A stretch of DNA of 64,000 bases from assembly GCA_961205875.1 (NCBI GenBank), contig OY540814.1, positions 7,422,993-7,486,992 on the forward strand. Reading direction: 5' to 3'. Both the position numbers and the translations under genes were made by a program. Numbering within the stretch: position 1 is the first letter of the stretch; each line of letters opens with the position of its first letter. Below the pieces are notes generated by a model. The model searched no databases, had not been told where the DNA came from, and saw only the letters and a list, made by a program, of their open reading frames with translations. The stretch is from Sialis fuliginosa. Lineage: Eukaryota > Arthropoda > Insecta > Megaloptera > Sialidae. Below are positions 59,120 to 64,000 of the stretch, piece after piece.

Positions 59120-60841
59120 CACTATAGGGTCAATCCATATGAAATGGTCCAAAATTAAATTAAATGGTTGCTTGGCCATTCTAAAAAAAATTGATTTTTT
59201 GTGTGTAATTACCCTAACATGTTGGTAGTTCGAAACGACCATTATTTTAATTTTATTGTTTTTTGTTTTCGCGTGACGGCCATATTTGTTCTACAGGTCG
59301 CAGCATTTTTTGTACTTTAAAGGGTTTGCGGAAACTAAAATATCTCAGCTTCTATCAAACCTTTCAACATCGAAGTAAAAGCAAATTATTCAGAATAAAA
59401 CGGGCTACAAGATTACTTTTAGACATTTTCACCTAAATGTTATCCTAAAGGGTGAAATTTCAGCCTTAATTCTTAGTTCTATTTTTGAAAAAATCCCATT
59501 TTCAAGGGGATGTTTTTGCAAGAAGGGGAAAAGTTAACAAGTCAAATTATTTTTTACAAATAGGTGGGTACTAATTGTATTCACACACCAAAGTTCAACT
59601 CTGAGACTTGCTCCCCTTTATTTCAAAAAATTCTCAAAATTTGAAAATTTGAGAAAATGGCACTTTTCAATGCTAAATAACTCTGGTGGGGGACCAGATA
59701 AAAATCTGAAATTTTAACCCATAATAGTACTACATAATGGTATTACGTACCAAAATTTTTGAGATTGAGATTTAACTACAGGCAGCGGTATTGCAACCAC
59801 AATATTCAATAGGAGTTTATTTATTAATACAGAGTGTCAACATTAATATAATATCTATTACTATCTTTTTTCTTCTTGGAAATAGAAGAATGCTTGAATG
59901 AAGAAAAAAATTGTATTTTTTCTGAATGTTTTTAAAATCTAATTTTTTATTTTCTGTCACTTCCGGTTGAACCGGAAATGATGTCAACTTTTGTTTTTCA
60001 AAGGTGACACCCTATATATATTTTATTTTTAGATAGAAAATTAGGTCAGCTTTAAAAATTTATAACACATATAATAACTTAAAGTAACTCATAACAAAGA
60101 TATAACATGTTTTAATTATTATTGAAACAAAATCACAACATGTAAACGCTCATTGAAACATGCATTTTTGTGGTTGCAATACCACTGCTTGTAGTCAAAT
60201 CTCAATCTCAAAATTTTTGGTACATAATACCATTATGTAGTACTATTATGGGCTAAAATTTCAAATTTTTATCTGGTCCCCCACCAGAGTTATTTAGCTT
60301 TTAAAAGTGCCATTTTCTCGAATTTTCAAATTTTGAGAATTTTTTAAAATAAAGGGAGGCAAGTCTCAGAGTTGAACCTTGATGTGTGAATACAACTAGT
60401 GCCCACCTATTTGTAAAAAATAATTTGACTTGTTAACTTTTTCCCTTCTTGCAAAAACATCCCCTTGAAAATGGGATTTTTTCAAAAATAGAACTAAGAA
60501 TTAAGGCTGAAATTTCACCCTTTAGGATAACATTTAGGTGAAAATGTCTAAAAGTAATCTTGTAGCCCGTTTTATTCTAAATAATTTGCTTTTACTCCGA
60601 TGTTGAAAGGTTTGATAGAAGCTGAGATATTTTAGTTTCCGCAAACCCTTTAAAGTACAAAAAATGCTGCGACCTGTAGAACAAATAAGGCCGTCACGCG
60701 AAAACAAAAAACAATAAAATTAAAATAATGGTCGTTTCGAACTGCCAACATGTTAGGGTAATTACACACAAAAAATCAATTTTTTTTAGAATGATCGAGC
60801 AACCAGTGCTGGACCAGTTCATATGGATTGACCCTATAGTG
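59120..60841. mobile_element. 1.7-kb giant palindromic element
   Basis: CACTATAGGGTCAATCCATA at the left is mirrored by TATGGATTGACCCTATAGTG at the right. The two arms (about 59120-59810 and 60160-60841) are reverse complements with only scattered differences over about 690 bp (for example CGCGTGACGGCC, CCCATTTTCAAGGGGATG, GGGGGACCAGATAAAAATCTG). The 350-bp centre contains CTTCCGGTTGAACCGGAA. No open frame of note. It is a fold-back-type non-autonomous element of unresolved superfamily. Confidence 0.9.
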
Positions 60842-61410
60842 ACTAAGAATATGGAATAAATTAAGATAATTCTGGAAAATTTATATGTACCTATATGTAT
60901 AATTCCAATAACATTTTATTATTATTCTCGTAATCTTCATAGGAAAATTAAATTGTTTTCACTTCACATTTTTTTAGTTAAAAAATGTATTTTATGTTCC
61001 CCTATGCACCACGTTCCCATTAGCTATGTTTTTGCTGGTATTTACATCTCAAATCATTTTTAAAATAAAGCTTCTCAAAAATAAATTTTAATTAATTCTA
61101 ATAGAAGTTAATTAATTATATTTGGTATCTCTATTCAGAAATACTAATTGCTTTAAAGTTTCTTAGAATTGGGATGATAGTTGAGCCGTGAGGTTTTCAA
61201 ACAGATCTACATAAACTAATAGACTTACATATAAATCTGAGCTTTTGAGTTTAGACCACGTCGTTTTGGTTTCGTTGGAGATTATAGCGGACATCCGGAC
61301 ATCCACTAAATGAGGAAGAGGTTTTGAGGACGAGTAAATAACCGTGCGTTTTTTTTTTATTTTAATTTAATTTAGCTAATTGTAAATGCTTTTATTTAAA
61401 CTCATAATCT
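60842..61410. other. AT-rich intergenic DNA
   Basis: GACATCCGGACATCC near 61290 is a small direct repeat. No gene is supported. Confidence 0.4.
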
Positions 61411-61958
61411 TTAATAGGCATGATGCCACTAACAAATTATCACTGAAATTATGGTTTTAAATAATGAAATAAGTTATAAAGATTCAAAAATGTATTTATT
61501 TTTATATTAAAAGTGAGATTAATATGATTTTTGTTAAAATAAAAACGCAAAATACAGTAATCCGCCATGTTTGATAAAACACCAGTCAGAGTGGATGACG
61601 TCACGGCTACGTAAACGTCATTTTTGTTTCATTAATATCTGCACTGTTTTTAAATTATTTTGTGGTTTTAAATTATCAATTAGCTCAGTTTTGTGTTACC
61701 AAAAGTAAAACCGAGAAACATTAGCGATGGAACAAGGATTTATTATAGTTGACAAGGAGTGTTTACATAGGCGTGACGTCAAAAATTCGCCATGACACCT
61801 GCGAGCGTTTTGGCGTCAAATTCAAAATTAGTTTTAAGAGTCTATTTTAGTGATTAAACCTTTATTTTCTGCAGAAAAAAGTATTTTTTTTGGAAATAGG
61901 AGACACGTAAGATCATCTTAAAATAGTTTTTAAAAATTAGGCACCATGCCTATTAGAT
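61411..61958 (+). mobile_element. Inverted-repeat element with possible 5' coding remnant
   Basis: The ends AATAGGCATGATGCC (about 61413) and GGCACCATGCCTATT (to about 61955) are inverted repeats. Inside are TGACGTCA-like blocks at about 61598 and 61774. An ATG at 61727 opens a 22-codon frame starting MEQGFIIVDKECLHRRD. This could be the surviving first exon of a transposase gene, but the frame is too short to judge. Confidence 0.5.
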
Positions 61959-63060
61959 AAAATACTAACCGCATTTATAACTGCTGTATTGTTTGTAAAA
62001 TCCTGCTCTGACAGCTACATAAGCTGTTCCGTCTTCAGAATTTCAAGTTACAAAACTATGTTTTGGTTGAAATTAAGCCAAGACCCTCTACCTCCACCAA
62101 AAAAGTAAATAAAACAAACTAAGTATTTTGGCAATGTTTTCTTTATAATTTTCAAAATGTCTAAATTAAACACTGTGAAGTAGTGTGAAGTATATAAAAG
62201 GTGTGTATTAACACGACAATGGAAACGTTTGGTCAATCTGATCCAACAATATTATGAACAAAACGAAATTAATTCTTTACTTATTCGTCAGTCTACCTTC
62301 AATTTGAATCATGTTGAACAGTTTATTCCTCCTCAAAGTCACACTTAATAATTATTAAGTGATTGAAGGATAATTATAAAAAAAACAATTTACTGTATTA
62401 TTTATTTGAAGAAGATAATTTTTGAAAACTGTGTTTTCGAAATTATAAGAACTTGGAATGATTGTGAATATTGTACGTACATTTTTAAGTGGATAAAAAT
62501 GGTACCTATAATTTAAAAGTTACTGATTTTTATGTTGAAAATGATTTTTTATTTTCAGGGAAAATAACTAATTTGATATATTTGATAAACTTAAAGAAAT
62601 AATATTCTATTGAATAACCTAATAGCATCAAAATTACTAAAATGCAGTAAAATAAGTTTACTACCTTTAACCTAATAACGGCAGTACAGTTAAATCGTAT
62701 AATGCATTTTCTAGTAAAAAAACTATTCGTAAATGATGAGAACACAGCATTTAGAAAAACGTATCGAAAATCAATTTGAGTTATCCATCGAGTTAACACA
62801 ATTAACATCGAAACCACAAACTACACAAATCAATCGCGACAAAAAACCTCCAGAGCGATGGATAATTGATGAAGCATCAAGATTGGTCTTCTTTTGAGAG
62901 AAGTTTGTTCATCACTGACACTACCCCTGAGTCAATAATGGGAGTCCGGAGAACGGATTATCGATGACGATGCCGTACGAATGACACCAGAAAAACTTTC
63001 ATAAGTTTTTTTCTTTACGAGAGTTAGTTAAGCTGAGTTCACACAGGTCGATTATTACGT
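61959..63060. other. AT-rich intergenic DNA
   Basis: A perfect 20-bp palindrome CACTTAATAATTATTAAGTG lies near 62343-62362. No gene is supported. Confidence 0.4.
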
Positions 63061-63420
63061 TTTCTAATGTACATAAAATATTCCCTTACAAAGATTTATA
63101 ACAATTTGCATTAAAAAATCGTAATTTTTTGTTTGTTTTAAATTCATATTTACTTTGACATATTAAATGTTATTTTGACGCTTGCATAAAATATTTAGAT
63201 TGAAATTGTAAAAAAATTTTTAAAAAACGAAATAATAACCAGGAAGATAAGAAAAATTTCAAACTAATATTTTTTACCAAAATTGTATAAAAATTAAATG
63301 GTTAACCAATGCCAGGCAATTTATCTGAACACTTAATAAATTTTTATTTAAATTGTTCAATAATAAACTACCTTTGGTGAATTTAGTACGAGGAAGCAAT
63401 GTGGATTTACTTGGCAGATA
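63061..63420 (-). repeat. Dispersed repeat, partial copy (family of 471-949)
   Basis: Same orientation as the left arm at 471-949. Shared blocks include CCTTACAAAGATTTAT, GGTTAACCAATGCCAGGCAA, TTTATCTGAACACTT and ACTACCTTTGGTGAATTTAG. It also retains the AAATGTTATTTTGACG segment found at 2590-2645 but missing from the left arm. Confidence 0.75.
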
Positions 63421-64000
63421 TTTTTTATTTAGCATATATTTTTAAGTAAACAATATGTTGTAAAGTTTTGAATATTTTGTGTTTTTTATTTATTTTTATG
63501 TGCACATGATAAATAAAGTACCTCCAAAATAAAGGATTTAAAAAAATTGAAATTTGAAAAAGAATAATGGCAAAAATTGATTTTTTTTTAATAATGGTCT
63601 TTAATCTATAATATACATACATATGAGTATAAATAAAACTAGTTTACAAAGTTTTATATGCAAAAGTTGAAATGATATAATTAAAAGATTTGCATACACT
63701 TTTAGATCTGGAGTATAAAAATATCAGTTATCAGTTTTTTAATATTTACATATTTAAAATTTGAAATTTAAAATACAGAATTTTTAAACCATTAAATATA
63801 GCTTTTCATTTTACTTTTACTTTTTATCCTATAAATATTAGAATGACGTACAGCTATAAACCGCAGATTTTTCAAGACGTTAACGTGGGTAGTTCTTCGT
63901 AATACTCGAAAATTTGATGTGAAATTGTTTTTTCGTTGATATGTTTATGTTTCCAGAGTACAAAAAAGTAAGAAAAACTATAGTGTAGTAAAAATATTAA
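63421..64000. other. AT-rich intergenic DNA
   Basis: Nothing supported to the end of the window. Confidence 0.4.

Overview
The window is AT-rich eukaryotic nuclear DNA, most likely from an insect. The evidence is a Ty3/Gypsy element of arthropod type, many short inverted-repeat transposons with TA or 8-bp target duplications, short GT-AG introns, and a TATCGATA (DRE-like) motif close to a putative start codon. I cannot resolve the order. Nothing bacterial, viral-genomic or organellar is visible, and most of the 64 kb is intergenic sequence filled with mobile-element debris.

The dominant feature is one complete LTR retrotransposon (38888-46804). It has two 1058-bp LTRs in which I see a single mismatch, a 4-bp target duplication (ACCG), a primer-binding-like site, a 1.3-kb leader, an intact gag, an intact pol (protease, reverse transcriptase, RNase H, integrase), a polypurine tract and no env. 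Gag and pol overlap in the -1 frame, and a textbook A AAA AAC slippery heptamer sits immediately before the gag stop codon. Everything needed for retrotransposition looks intact, so it is a recent insertion.

Host-like genes are few and small, and too fragmented by introns to show up as long ORFs. (1) At 26493-27858 a three-exon gene splices into an 88-residue secreted protein with a signal peptide and a Kazal-like cysteine domain. (2) At 30200-33333 there are pieces of a second secreted cysteine-rich protein: a signal-peptide exon, then two exons that splice cleanly in frame. Its last codons lie in a perfect 35-bp inverted duplication whose loop supplies the stop. (3) At 10712-11511 a small gene has a good first exon and two alternative in-phase terminal exons, preceded by a DRE-like motif. 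I do not recognise its product.

The rest is a catalogue of non-autonomous elements. Many are near-complete palindromes (7534-9811, 16437-16887, 25789-26089, 35887-36622, 52792-53616, 56256-56462, 59120-60841). There is a 434-bp hAT-type element with a clear 8-bp duplication, a nested insertion (13197-13335 inside 12817-13519), and several families with two or more copies here. The 7534-9811 palindrome contains a repeat unit that also occurs as a three-copy tandem array at 48668-49512. It carries a GTCAGCAG motif that is mostly forward in the left half and reversed in the right half.
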